A DNA stretch of 64,000 nucleotides, taken from positions 7,006,001 to 7,070,000 of the forward strand of contig NZ_JADBEK010000001.1 in assembly GCF_014873145.1 (NCBI RefSeq). Reading direction: 5' to 3'. A program made the position numbers and the translations under genes. This document shows positions 50,061 to 59,491 of the stretch, one piece after another. Under the pieces are notes generated by a model. It was not told the DNA's origin. It ran no database searches and worked only from the letters and a program-made list of their open reading frames with translations. Each line of letters begins with the position of its first letter. The stretch's first letter is position 1. This DNA comes from Nonomuraea angiospora. Its GTDB lineage: Bacteria; Actinomycetota; Actinomycetes; Streptosporangiales; Streptosporangiaceae.

Positions 50061-51620
50061 TCAGGATTCCCTGTCGCCTTCCGTCGGAGACCTCTGAAGC
50101 ATAGGGGACGATTGCCCCTGATGCCAAAGTGGCTTACCGGCGGACGGCGATTGCGTGCCAGTGATCGGTCCCGTTGGCGACGGGGCGTTCGTTGGCTCCG
50201 GGGAAATCATACGTTGTGGGTCGGGCTCCACGTGACGCTGGATGTAGACCGACTGCTCCCCCAGGCCGCCCAGCGTGATGTCGTCCCATGCCTGCATGCG
50301 CTTCGTCTCCCTGTCGAAGTACAGAACCGAGGCCTGGACCGGTGTGGGCTGGGCGTGTTCGAGGGCGCGCAGGCCGGCGCCGCCGGTCGAGCCCTGGACG
50401 AGGAGGCGGGTGCCCGAGGGGAGCATGGACGTCTTCCGGGCGTGGGTGTGGCCGGCGAGGATCATGGGGGCCGCGCCGGAGAAGCCCTTGCCGACGTCCG
50501 GGTCGTGGACGGCGATCACGTCCGGCTGGTTCACCTTGGCGAGGTGGGAGCGGGCGTACGCGCCGAGCACGGCCGGGTCCGAGTCGGCGGCGACGGACTT
50601 GTCCGGGGTGAAGCGGGGGTCGCCCAGGCCGTAGATCTTCAGGCCCGCCACGGTCTCGGTGGTGTCGTCCAGGACCACGGAGTTCTTCTGCTTCTCGACC
50701 GCTTTCTGGGTGGTCATCGAGTCGTGGTTGCCGCGTACGTACACGTACGGGACTCCGAGGCGGCTGATCTCGTCCACGAACTTGTTCTCGGCCTTGGTGC
50801 CATGGTCGGAAATGTCGCCCGTGTCGATGACCATGTCCACGCTGAACTGGTCCTTGAGGGAGCGGATGACGTTCCAGGCGATGGGGTTGATGTGGATGTC
50901 GGAGACGTGCAGGACCCGGATGGTCTTGGGGTTGGCGTCGTACAGCGGCAGGGTGGAGACCGTGTCGTACAGTTTGGAGACGTTCGTGACGAGTTTGGTG
51001 AGTTGCGAGCGGTACGACTCGAAACGCGTGACGATCGACTCGGCGCTGCCCACGAGCGACGGCGCGGCGGCGACGAGGCCCGAGTAGCGGGGCTCGACGA
51101 GAGAGCTGGGGCGGAACGTCAGGGCCGCGAGGGCCCCGGTGCCCGCCAGCGCCACGGAGGCGGCCAGAAGGCCCATCAGGGCCACTCTGGGGCGTCTGAA
51201 GACCATCAGGACCGCGATCAGGGCCCCGGCGCCCGCGCAGAGCAGCGAGCGGATCACCAGCGCGCGTACGCCGTCGAGGAGGTCGCCCTCGACGAGCCCC
51301 GGCAGGCGGTCGGCCAGGCGCGGGTCCTCGATGAGGGATTTGGCGCGTTCCTGGTCGATGTTCTCGAGCGTGATGCGCAGCCTCAGCGGCGCGTCGTGCG
51401 TGCGGAACGTGAGCGTGCCGAGCGGGCTGGCGTCGACGATCGTCTCGCCGCTCCAGGCCGGCCGGAGCGACATGCCGGTCTCCACGGGACCGACCTGGGC
51501 TCGTACGGTGCCGCTGAGGAAGATCCCCAGCCAAGCACCCACCGCGGCCACGAGGAGCACCGCCGCGCCCCTCGCCACCCTGGACCGAATGGCTGCCTTT
51601 GACCTGTGAACGAACTTCAT
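50061..51620 (-). CDS. Membrane-anchored metallophosphoesterase
   Basis: 519 residues. An N-terminal anchor (GAAVLLVAAVGAWLGIFLSG) is followed by an extracytoplasmic beta-rich segment, two more membrane helices near residues 120-170, and then the calcineurin-like phosphoesterase domain. Its metal motifs are HVSDIHIN, DTGDISDHG, RGNHDS and AGHTHAR. The C-terminus is Pro/Ser/Thr-rich. It should hydrolyse phosphodiesters or monoesters with two metal ions; substrate unknown. The stop is directly against tRNA-Glu, and the start is divergent from the zincin gene 33 bp away. Confidence 0.93.
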   Translation of the reverse strand: MKFVHRSKAAIRSRVARGAAVLLVAAVGAWLGIFLSGTVRAQVGPVETGMSLRPAWSGETIVDASPLGTLTFRTHDAPLRLRITLENIDQERAKSLIEDPRLADRLPGLVEGDLLDGVRALVIRSLLCAGAGALIAVLMVFRRPRVALMGLLAASVALAGTGALAALTFRPSSLVEPRYSGLVAAAPSLVGSAESIVTRFESYRSQLTKLVTNVSKLYDTVSTLPLYDANPKTIRVLHVSDIHINPIAWNVIRSLKDQFSVDMVIDTGDISDHGTKAENKFVDEISRLGVPYVYVRGNHDSMTTQKAVEKQKNSVVLDDTTETVAGLKIYGLGDPRFTPDKSVAADSDPAVLGAYARSHLAKVNQPDVIAVHDPDVGKGFSGAAPMILAGHTHARKTSMLPSGTRLLVQGSTGGAGLRALEHAQPTPVQASVLYFDRETKRMQAWDDITLGGLGEQSVYIQRHVEPDPQRMISPEPTNAPSPTGPITGTQSPSAGKPLWHQGQSSPMLQRSPTEGDRES

Positions 51621-51653
51621 ACGCTTTCTTGCCTACCCGGGGAACGAGGCAGA

Positions 51654-52004
51654 ATGGCAAGGGTGATCGAGGTTACGCGGGAGAAGTTCGAGGAACTCGT
51701 GGCCGAGGCGTTGGACACGATCCCTCCCGACCTCACGCGCGCCATGAGCAATGTCGTCGTCACGGTCGTCGATGACCCGCCGGAGCCCCACCTGCTCGGC
51801 CTGTACACCGGTGTCCCCCTCACGGAACGCGGCGACTGGTACTCAGGGGTCTTGCCCGACCGCATCGAGATCTACCGCAATCCGATATGCCAGATTTGCG
51901 ATACGGAGGACGACGTCGTCGACGAGGTGCGCGTCACGGTCGTCCACGAGGTCGGCCATCACTTCGGCATCGACGACGCCAGACTCCACGAGCTCGGCTG
52001 GTAA
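51654..52004 (+). CDS. Metallopeptidase-family protein (HExxH zincin, DUF1025-like)
   Basis: 116 residues from ATG 51654 behind GAGG. It has the minimal zincin motif VTVVHEVGHHFGIDDARLHELGW, with two zinc histidines, the catalytic Glu and a third ligand in D-D. FEELVAEALDTIPPDL at the start and LPDRIEIYRNPI in the middle fit the small actinobacterial metallopeptidase family. No signal peptide, so it is cytoplasmic. Confidence 0.92.
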   Translation: MARVIEVTREKFEELVAEALDTIPPDLTRAMSNVVVTVVDDPPEPHLLGLYTGVPLTERGDWYSGVLPDRIEIYRNPICQICDTEDDVVDEVRVTVVHEVGHHFGIDDARLHELGW

Positions 52005-52105
52005 CCCTTTGCTTTTGGTTGGCTTCTTTGGGTTGCGGCTTGCCATAATGATCGGGCACCTTAGGTGACGTAGCGACCACTGTTAGTCAGGCACAGCGGA
52101 GTCCA

Positions 52106-53395
52106 ATGGGGGCCATGCGGGCAGGTCGTCCGCCGGGACGGCATCGCCGTGCTGAAGGGCACGCCACATATCGGGAAGTCATCGCACTCAGGGAGTTCAG
52201 AGCACTCTGGTACGGCCAGGGCCTTTCCCTCCTCGGCGACCAGCTCGCCCAGGTGGCGCTCGCCGTGCTCGTCTATGACCGCACCCAGTCACCGCTGGCC
52301 ACGGCGGCCGTCTACGCGCTGACCTACCTCCCGTCCATCGTGGGCGGGCCGCTGCTGGCCGGGCTGGCGGACCGGTTCGCGCGCAGGGCCGTGATGCTGA
52401 CCTGCGACCTGATCCGGGCGGCGCTGGTGGCCGCGATGGCGGTGCCGGGCATGCCGTTCTGGGCGCTGTGCGCGCTGGTGTTCCTGGTGGTGCTGCTCAG
52501 CGCGCCGTTCTCGGCCGCGCGGGCGGCGCTGCTGCCCGAGGTGCTCGAAGGCGACCGGTACGTCATCGGCTCGGCGATCCAGAACATGACGAACCAGGCC
52601 GTACAGATGCTCGGTTTCGCGGCGGGCGGAGCGATGATCGCCACCATGGGCCCCTACCGGGCGCTCGCGGTGGACGCCGCGACGTTCCTCGGCTCCGCGC
52701 TGATCCTCGTCTCAGGGGTACGCCGCCGGCCCGCCGCGAGCCACGACGGCTCGAGACCGTCCATGTGGACGATGACCAGGGCGGGAGCCCGGCTCGTGTT
52801 CGGGTCGCGGAACCTGCGGACGCTCGTCCTGTTCGCGTGGTTGTGCGGCTTCTACATCCTGCCTGAGGGCATCGCCGTGCCGTACGCGGCCAAGCTCTCC
52901 ACGGGGACGCTGTTCGCCACGTGGACGCTGTCCGTTCCGGTGATCACCGGGCTGCTGATGGCGGCGATGCCGACCGGGACGGTGCTGGGGGCGTTCCTTT
53001 TCAGCAGGTTCGTGCCGCCGCCGCGGCGGCTGCGGCTCATGGGGTGGCTGGCCATGCTGAGCTGCGCGCCCCTGATCGTGACAGCGCTGTATCCGCCGCT
53101 TGAGGTGGTGCTCGCCGCGTGGGTTCTGTCGGGGGTCGGCGGGGCGTACCAGCTCGCGGCCAATGCCGCCTTCGTCCAGCAGGTGCCGGCCGAACGTCGC
53201 GCCCAGGCGTTCGGCCTCGTGCAGTCGGGGCTGATGGCCGTACAGGGGATCGGGATCTTGGTGGGCGGGTTCGCGGCGGAGAGACTCGGTCCTGAGCCGG
53301 TGGTCGCGCTGGCCGGATTCATCGGCCTGATCTGCGCGGCCGTGCTCGCCCTGCTCTGGACCGAGCCTCGCGAACGCGTGCCCGCCACGGCCTGA
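52106..53395 (+). CDS. MFS transporter (MFS_3, EntS-like)
   Basis: 429 residues behind CGGAGTCCA. Twelve membrane helices are expected, with the family opening FRALWYGQGLSLLGDQLAQVALAVLVYD and the loop GLADRFARRAVMLTCDLIRAALV, which is motif A of the major facilitator family. The EntS-like group exports siderophores and other small molecules, or is uncharacterised. Its stop abuts the convergent PspC gene without overlap. Confidence 0.93.
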   Translation: MGAMRAGRPPGRHRRAEGHATYREVIALREFRALWYGQGLSLLGDQLAQVALAVLVYDRTQSPLATAAVYALTYLPSIVGGPLLAGLADRFARRAVMLTCDLIRAALVAAMAVPGMPFWALCALVFLVVLLSAPFSAARAALLPEVLEGDRYVIGSAIQNMTNQAVQMLGFAAGGAMIATMGPYRALAVDAATFLGSALILVSGVRRRPAASHDGSRPSMWTMTRAGARLVFGSRNLRTLVLFAWLCGFYILPEGIAVPYAAKLSTGTLFATWTLSVPVITGLLMAAMPTGTVLGAFLFSRFVPPPRRLRLMGWLAMLSCAPLIVTALYPPLEVVLAAWVLSGVGGAYQLAANAAFVQQVPAERRAQAFGLVQSGLMAVQGIGILVGGFAAERLGPEPVVALAGFIGLICAAVLALLWTEPRERVPATA

Positions 53396-53680
53396 TCACG
53401 ACTGGGGCTTCTGCTCGCCGCTCCAGTCGGTCCTGCTGCGGTCCTGCTGCTTGTGGATGAGGTCCTGCACAATGGAGGTGTCGCTGTCCTCTTCGGGCAT
53501 GAGGAGCCAGCCGATCGCGTACACGCCGACGCCCAGCCCGCCGAACAGCGTCGCGATCGCAAGTGCGATGCGCACCAGGTTGGCGTCGATCCCGACGAAC
53601 TCGCCGATGCCGGAGCAGACGCCCGCGACGATCCTGCCCTTGTGGGTCCGACGCAGCTTCTTGACGTTGTATTCGCTCAT
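53396..53680 (-). CDS. PspC-domain membrane protein
   Basis: 94 residues. The PspC pattern is clear: KLRRTHKGRIVAGVCSGIGEFVGIDANLVRIALAIATLFGGLGVGVYAIGWLLMPEE, with a membrane helix. Outside proteobacteria such proteins act in envelope-stress responses, sometimes as sensor partners. A short acidic-to-basic tail follows. Single gene converging on the MFS gene. Confidence 0.93.
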   Translation of the reverse strand: MSEYNVKKLRRTHKGRIVAGVCSGIGEFVGIDANLVRIALAIATLFGGLGVGVYAIGWLLMPEEDSDTSIVQDLIHKQQDRSRTDWSGEQKPQS

Positions 53681-53771
53681 GTCTCAAGACTGCCCCTGGG
53701 GCCGGTGTTAGCACATCAGGATTCCCCCTGGTAGAACCCTGGTAGCCCCCTATGTGACGAAGGGACCCGCG

Positions 53772-54926
53772 ATGGACGACCTGCTGCGCCTGGACGACCG
53801 GCTCGACGCCGACCAGCGGCTGATCCGCGACACGGTCAAGTCGTTCGTCTCCGACCGCGTGCTGCCGCACGTGGGCGACTGGTTCGAGGAGGCGGTCTTC
53901 CCGGCGCGCGAGCTCGCGCCCGAGCTCGGCGCCCTCGGGCTGCTGGGGATGCATCTGCAGGGGTACGGCTGCGCCGGGACGGACGCGGTGTCGTACGGGG
54001 TGGCGTGCCGCGAGCTCGAGGCCGGGGACTCGGGGCTGCGCTCCTTCGTGTCGGTGCAGGGTTCGCTGGCGATGTTCCCGATCTGGCGGTACGGCTCCGA
54101 CGAGCAGAAAGAGGAGTGGCTGCCGCGGATGGCGGCCGGTTCGGCCATCGGCTGCTTCGGCCTGACGGAGCCGGACCACGGCTCCGACCCCGCCAATATG
54201 CGGACTTATGCCAAGAAAGACGGATCCGACTGGATCCTCAACGGCTCCAAGATGTGGATCACCAACGGCTCCATCGCCGACGTCGCCGTGGTCTGGGCAC
54301 AGACCGACGAAGGCGTCCGCGGCTTCGTCGTACCGACCTCCACCCCCGGCTTCTCCGCCCCTGAGATCCACAAGAAACTGTCCCTTAGGGCCTCGGTCAC
54401 CTCGTCCCTCTATTTCGACGACGTACGCCTGCCCGCCTCCGCCGCCCTCCCGGGCGTCACCGGCCTGCGCGGCCCCCTCTCCTGCCTCTCAGAGGCCCGC
54501 TTCGGCATCGTCTGGGGCGTCGTGGGCGCCGCCCGCGCCTGCCTGGAGGCCGCGGTGGACTACGCGAAGACCAGGGTCCAGTTCGACAAGCCGATCGGGT
54601 CGTTCCAGCTGACGCAGGAGAAACTCGCCTGGATGTACGTCGGCACCGCCCAGGCCCAGCTCACCGCCCTCCATCTGGGCACGCTGAAGGACGCCGGCCA
54701 ACTGGAGCCCCGGCAGATCAGCTTCGGCAAGCTGGCCAACGTACGCGCCGCCCTGGACATCGCCCGCCAGGCCCGCTCCATCCTGGGCGGCAACGGAATC
54801 ACCCTGGAGTACCCTGTGATCAGGCACATGAACAACCTGGAGTCTGTGCTGACGTACGAGGGCACCCAGGAGATTCACACGCTGGTGCTGGGGGAGGCGC
54901 TGACGGGTCTGGCCGCTTACCGGTGA
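53772..54926 (+). CDS. Acyl-CoA dehydrogenase, glutaryl-CoA dehydrogenase-like
   Basis: 384 residues from ATG 53772, with AAGGGA 8 nt before. FAD-binding motifs GCFGLTEPDHGSDP and WITNGSIADVAVVWA, the arginine in SEARFGIVWG, and the C-terminal catalytic Glu in YEGTQEIHTLVLGEALTG are all present. The combination fits GcdH-type enzymes, which oxidise and decarboxylate glutaryl-CoA to crotonyl-CoA in lysine and tryptophan breakdown. The decarboxylation is by family inference. Single gene just upstream of tRNA-Lys. Confidence 0.9.
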   Translation: MDDLLRLDDRLDADQRLIRDTVKSFVSDRVLPHVGDWFEEAVFPARELAPELGALGLLGMHLQGYGCAGTDAVSYGVACRELEAGDSGLRSFVSVQGSLAMFPIWRYGSDEQKEEWLPRMAAGSAIGCFGLTEPDHGSDPANMRTYAKKDGSDWILNGSKMWITNGSIADVAVVWAQTDEGVRGFVVPTSTPGFSAPEIHKKLSLRASVTSSLYFDDVRLPASAALPGVTGLRGPLSCLSEARFGIVWGVVGAARACLEAAVDYAKTRVQFDKPIGSFQLTQEKLAWMYVGTAQAQLTALHLGTLKDAGQLEPRQISFGKLANVRAALDIARQARSILGGNGITLEYPVIRHMNNLESVLTYEGTQEIHTLVLGEALTGLAAYR

Positions 54927-54975
54927 TTTAGGCGTCGCGGGCAGGGCGGTAATCTCTGTACCCTTGCTGTTGCGA

Positions 54976-55051
54976 GGGGCGTTAGCTCAATTGGCAGAGC
55001 TGCGGACTTTTAATCCGTAGGTTCCGGGTTCGAGCCCCGGGCGCCCTACCA
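54976..55051 (+). tRNA. tRNA-Lys(TTT), CCA encoded
   Basis: Acceptor GGGGCGT, T8-A9, D arm GCTC, anticodon stem CGGA/TCCG with loop CTTTTAA (TTT), T arm CCGGG-TTCGAGC-CCCGG, and CCA at 55049-55051. The first acceptor pair is G-T. An integrase gene begins 195 bp downstream, so its 3' end is a likely integration site. Confidence 0.95.
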
Positions 55052-55067
55052 CTCATAAGTGCAGGTC

Positions 55068-55079
55068 GAAAGCGCTTTC
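55068..55079. promoter_or_regulatory. GAAAGCGCTTTC palindrome between tRNA-Lys and integrase
   Basis: A perfect 12-bp palindrome 17 bp past the tRNA CCA. It may be an integrase arm site or an operator. The leader 55080-55245 shows no gene. Confidence 0.4.
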
Positions 55080-55245
55080 TTTGAGACGGCGGCACGACCC
55101 GGCGAGACCGGCTCGAAGATCATGTTCCCCCGATGTTCCCGCATCTCACCACGCGATGGCGAAAGGTCCGTTTGTTGATGCGAGTCGTGGCCGTCTGTGC
55201 CAGCTGTTTCCTTCACCATGCGTCCTTGGACCGTCAGGGGGAGTT

Positions 55246-56658
55246 GTGGCGCGGATCATCGAACGCATGGCTAAGAACGGCGCGAGATCGTGGCTGGTGA
55301 AGTGGCGTATAGGTGGGGGAAGAGGCGGAAAGGAAGACTTCGAGACCTGCTACGAGCGGCAGATCGCCGAAGACTTCGCGACCTTGGTCGAGCTCAGCGG
55401 CGAGAATCGTCCGCACGGCTACCCCAAAGGCTGCCACGGCATCGAGGATCCGCACTTCGACGGCACCCTCGACGCCGACATGCCGACCTTCGAGCAGTAC
55501 GCGCGCCACGACTATGCCACCCGGCTCGGCGCCGCCCCCACTCAGCGCTTCGTCTACCTGACCGAGGCCGAACGGCATGTCTTCCCCTTTTTCGGCCGCC
55601 TGCCCCTGGATCGGGTCACCCGTCGAGTGCTGCGCGAATGGGCGGAATGGATGCTCGCCAAACCATCCGCACGCAACGAACACCAGCCCACCCCTCCCAT
55701 GTCGGATGAGCAGGCGGCACGACGATGGGCACGAACCAACGACATCGCGGTCAAGAAGACCGGACGCGTGCCGCCCGGCGTGCTGCGGCAGTGGCGGGAC
55801 GCAGGCTCTCCCCGACCCGCACCACCGGCCCCCGGGACGCTGTCCCCGGCCACAGCGGCGAAGGTTTATCGGGGCGCGATCAAGCCGGTCTTCAAGGCGG
55901 CCATGCAGCAGGGTGAGAACGGCGAGCCACCATTTCTCAGCTCATCTCCTTGTGACGGTTTTCGCCTGCCGACTGGCCCGGTGACTGCCCGGGCCATCCT
56001 GTACGGCCCCGAGGTCGGCACCTACCTCCAAGCAGTCCACGACATCGACCCTGATACCGCGTTGTTCATCGTTACCGAGATGGCCACCGGCCTCCGCTGG
56101 GGCGAGATCGCCGGGCTTCATGTATCCGGCCTGGATCCGGTCGGCTGCGTGATCCATGTAACTCAGACGTACGCCTATTTGCTGGACGAGACGACCGGCC
56201 GCCGTCGATGGCAGCTCAGGCTCTACCCGAAGGGTAAGAAACAGCGCGACGTACCCATCTGCCGTGAGCTGGCAACACTGTTGACGCGCCATGCAACCGG
56301 CAAGAATCCTGGTCAGCCTCTCTTTCAGGGACACACAGGCGGCTATATCGATTACGCCAACCAACGCAACAACGTGCTGCAGCCCGCCCTCGAACGCGCT
56401 CACCAACGCGGCTTGGCCAAGCACATCACCCCGCACGCACTTCGACACACCATGATCACCATGCTCCGCGACGGCGGCGTCGCACCAGGAGTCATGCAAC
56501 TCATCGCCGGACACGAGTCCTACCAGACAACCGCGGGATACTCCGATCAGCACACCCCTGCCCAACGAACGCTCATCCTCAAGTCCGTTCACCCCGTCAT
56601 CAAGGCAGCGGGATTCCTGTTCAGCAATCCAGAACACGATCGCGAAGCCCCACCGTAG
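55246..56658 (+). CDS. Tyrosine recombinase with embedded Lsr2-like domain
   Basis: 470 residues starting at GTG 55246 behind AGGGGGAG. The catalytic domain has Arg in TGLRWGEIAGL, His-x-x-Arg in HALRHTMITML, His in GHESYQTTAGYSD and the Tyr nucleophile there. Between the core-binding domain and the rest, residues about 157-187 read AARRWARTNDIAVKKTGRVPPGVLRQW. This follows the Lsr2 C-terminal pattern (xxRxWAxxxGxxVxxRGRIPxxVxxxY), with TGR in place of RGR. Lsr2 binds AT-rich minor grooves and silences foreign DNA, so this integrase may target or read AT-rich DNA. It probably recombines at tRNA-Lys. Confidence 0.9.
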   Translation: MARIIERMAKNGARSWLVKWRIGGGRGGKEDFETCYERQIAEDFATLVELSGENRPHGYPKGCHGIEDPHFDGTLDADMPTFEQYARHDYATRLGAAPTQRFVYLTEAERHVFPFFGRLPLDRVTRRVLREWAEWMLAKPSARNEHQPTPPMSDEQAARRWARTNDIAVKKTGRVPPGVLRQWRDAGSPRPAPPAPGTLSPATAAKVYRGAIKPVFKAAMQQGENGEPPFLSSSPCDGFRLPTGPVTARAILYGPEVGTYLQAVHDIDPDTALFIVTEMATGLRWGEIAGLHVSGLDPVGCVIHVTQTYAYLLDETTGRRRWQLRLYPKGKKQRDVPICRELATLLTRHATGKNPGQPLFQGHTGGYIDYANQRNNVLQPALERAHQRGLAKHITPHALRHTMITMLRDGGVAPGVMQLIAGHESYQTTAGYSDQHTPAQRTLILKSVHPVIKAAGFLFSNPEHDREAPP

Positions 56659-56719
56659 CGTCGTCTGTGTTCCATGAGCGCACCCATGAAGAGGTCACGT
56701 TCGGTGTCTGCTTGGCTGC

Positions 56720-59395
56720 ATGGCGGAAATCGCGCAGGATAGATCCGTGGACTTGTGGCCCGAATGGAACGACCCTGTCGAGCTACGAATGCGGTTGGAC
56801 GCCGCCTTGGTCGAGATCGCAGAGCTGCGTGAGGAGAACGGCCGGCTCAAGCAACTTCTCCGGCAGCGAGCCTCAGCTGCGGGCGATCGCGACCTCGTCG
56901 ATCCTGATCAGATCTCCGCTGTCCCCGTCAACCTGCCGCAGGACGGCTTGCCGTACGCGGACGCGTCGTCGCCTCCGTCCGAGAAGCTCGCCTTGTTCAA
57001 GGCATTGTTCGTCGGCCGCCGCGATGTGTACGCGACCCGCTTCTTCAGCCGCAAGTCTGGCGGGCACCGGTGGAGCCCCGCGGAGAAGGAGTTCTGGCGA
57101 AAACAGGATGACGCCGAGCGGGAGTTTCTGCCGCTGACAGATGAGATTCTCATCGCGCACCTGAGTCGACCCGCCGACGGGCGCGACTCCCATGTCGGGC
57201 TGTATCCGATGTTGCCCGACGACACTTGCCGGTTGCTGGCGTGCGATTTCGACGGCGCGGGCTGGCAGGGCGACGCCGCCGCCTACGCGGAAGCCTGTAC
57301 GCGGGCGGGTATCCATACGGCGGCGGAGATCTCCCGGTCCGGAGCCGGCGCCCACGTGTGGATGTTCTTCACCGAGCCTGTCCTGGCCGCTTCGGCACGT
57401 GCCATCGGCATGGGACTGTTGCGGGAGGCGATCGACCGGCGGGGGACGATGTCGCTGGCCAGCTATGACCGGCTGTTCCCCGCGCAGGACTCGCTGCCGG
57501 TCAAGGCGGCGGCTCGGTTCCGGTTCGGGAATCTGATCGCGCTGCCGTTGCATGGTGGTAGCCGGGAGCAGGGCACAACGCTGTTCTGCGACCCGCACAC
57601 CTGGCAGCCGTATGAGGATCAGTTCGCGTTCCTGTCCGGTGTGCGTCGGCTACGCCCGGTCGAGGTGGATGCGCTGGTGAAGGGGTTTGGCCAGATCGAC
57701 GCCGGGCCGTCGACGTGGGGCAGGTTGCCGAGCAAGCCGCGTTGGGGCGCGCTGGGAGTCGCTCCTCAACGGGTGCACGCGCAACTTGGTGCCATGCTGG
57801 CGATCTCGACCGACAGCCTACCTGCGCCGCTGATCGCCGCCCTCAAGCACCTGGCCGCCTTTCACAACCCTGAGTTCTACCGGCGGCAGTCGATGCGGTA
57901 CTCGACCTTCGCCACCCCACGCTTCGTACGCTGCTTCGACGACAGCGACCCCGACTGGCTACGACTCCCGCGAGGGCTGGCGGAGCAAGCGGAACATCTG
58001 ATTGCGGCAGCGGGCGGCGCCATCGAGATTGCCACCGCGATCTCGGAGCATGACCCGATCATGGTGCGTTTCACTGGCGAGCTGACGAACGTACAGACCG
58101 AAGCGGTCACCGCGATGGCCAAGCACCTCACGGGAGTCCTGATGGCGCCGCCCGGTGCGGGCAAGACCGTAATGGCCTGTGCACTGATCGCCTGGCACCA
58201 AGTACCAACTGCGATCATCGTGAACCGCGCCGAACTGCTCGACCAATGGAAGGAACGGCTGACGACGTTCCTCGACCTTGACGCAACGCAGGTGGGCGCC
58301 AAGGGCAAGGGCAAGGACAAGCGACACGGTGTCGTCGATGTCATCATGCTGCAGTCCGTAGCCCACCGCGACGCCGACCCGTCGCTACTGGACGCGTACG
58401 GCATGGTCATCGTCGACGAATGTCACGCGGTCGGTGCTCCGGCCGCCGAGGCCGCCATCCGTCAGATGGCCGTGAAGCGCTGGATCGGGCTATCGGCGAC
58501 GCCGTATCGGGCCGACCAGATGGACGCGCTCATCACAATGCAGTGCGGACCGATCCGACATGAGATCACCCCTGAGGTGTCGTTCGCCCAGCGACTCATC
58601 GTTCACACCACCGGCTTCAGCACTGAGGAGATCGGATACGACGGCGCCTCCTTCCAAGCGATCTATGGCGAACTGGCCGCAGACGACACCCGGACCGCCC
58701 AGATCGCCTGCGACGTCGCGGACGCGGCACGCCGGGGTAGGAACAGCCTGCTCTTGACCAATCGAATGGAACACCTCCAATGCCTGGCCGCAGCCCTGGA
58801 GGGCAAGGGCGTGGCCGCGACGCTCCTGCACGGGCAGCTCAGCGCCGCAGAACGCGACCGAGTCCGCGCCCGCCTGACCGATGCCGAGGCACGACCGCTG
58901 GTCCTCCTGGCCATCGACAAGGTCGCAGGTGAGGGCTTTGACCTGCCTTGGCTGGATGCCCTGTTCCTCGCGATGCCGATCTCGTTCAAGGGAAAGGTGA
59001 TCCAGCACGTCGGCCGGATCATGCGAGAGGCCGCCACCAAGCACGACGTCGAGGTACATGACTATCTGGACGCACAGATCCCACAGCTGGAACGCATGTA
59101 CGGCAAGCGGCGCCGCACCCTCACCCGCCTCGGCTTCACCACCACAACACCCGGCTCAAATGAGCACCCACCGACCACCGACGCTTCCCCGCGCCCTTCC
59201 TCGCCAAGGACACCAGCAGAAATCACACGGCCACGCGACCAGCAGCCGACCCCATCGCGGGTGCGCGCGTGGGCTCGCGAACAAGGACTTCCGGTCGCTG
59301 ACCGCGGCAGACTCCGCCCCGAGATCTGGGAAGCCTGGCATGCCGCCGCCGGCCCCATGCCCGAGGAAACCCCTGACTCGACGAAAACGTCGTGA
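56720..59395 (+). CDS. TOTE-type primase-helicase with C-terminal Lsr2-like domain
   Basis: 891 residues. An N-terminal coiled coil (VEIAELREENGRLKQLL) precedes an archaeo-eukaryotic primase domain, with catalytic DFD in LLACDFDGAG (176-178) and SGAGAHVWMFF. A superfamily 2 helicase follows: Walker A APPGAGKTVMA (about 475), DECH in VIVDECHAV (about 563), QHVGRIMRE. The tail (about 845-876) reads RVRAWAREQGLPVADRGRLRPEIWEAW, an Lsr2 C-terminal module with the RGR AT-hook. TOTE systems are transposon and phage conflict loci that usually carry a C-terminal nuclease; none is seen here. The likely role is defence or priming on foreign DNA, which is inference. Confidence 0.85.
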   Translation: MAEIAQDRSVDLWPEWNDPVELRMRLDAALVEIAELREENGRLKQLLRQRASAAGDRDLVDPDQISAVPVNLPQDGLPYADASSPPSEKLALFKALFVGRRDVYATRFFSRKSGGHRWSPAEKEFWRKQDDAEREFLPLTDEILIAHLSRPADGRDSHVGLYPMLPDDTCRLLACDFDGAGWQGDAAAYAEACTRAGIHTAAEISRSGAGAHVWMFFTEPVLAASARAIGMGLLREAIDRRGTMSLASYDRLFPAQDSLPVKAAARFRFGNLIALPLHGGSREQGTTLFCDPHTWQPYEDQFAFLSGVRRLRPVEVDALVKGFGQIDAGPSTWGRLPSKPRWGALGVAPQRVHAQLGAMLAISTDSLPAPLIAALKHLAAFHNPEFYRRQSMRYSTFATPRFVRCFDDSDPDWLRLPRGLAEQAEHLIAAAGGAIEIATAISEHDPIMVRFTGELTNVQTEAVTAMAKHLTGVLMAPPGAGKTVMACALIAWHQVPTAIIVNRAELLDQWKERLTTFLDLDATQVGAKGKGKDKRHGVVDVIMLQSVAHRDADPSLLDAYGMVIVDECHAVGAPAAEAAIRQMAVKRWIGLSATPYRADQMDALITMQCGPIRHEITPEVSFAQRLIVHTTGFSTEEIGYDGASFQAIYGELAADDTRTAQIACDVADAARRGRNSLLLTNRMEHLQCLAAALEGKGVAATLLHGQLSAAERDRVRARLTDAEARPLVLLAIDKVAGEGFDLPWLDALFLAMPISFKGKVIQHVGRIMREAATKHDVEVHDYLDAQIPQLERMYGKRRRTLTRLGFTTTTPGSNEHPPTTDASPRPSSPRTPAEITRPRDQQPTPSRVRAWAREQGLPVADRGRLRPEIWEAWHAAAGPMPEETPDSTKTS

Positions 59396-59491
59396 CGCGG
59401 GCGGATGCTGCCCGTCGGCGAGAGTAAAGCTCGGCCAGCAGTTACGCTGAAGGGGCAACACAGGCACCGCGACGGAGGGAGTCGAGCGACG

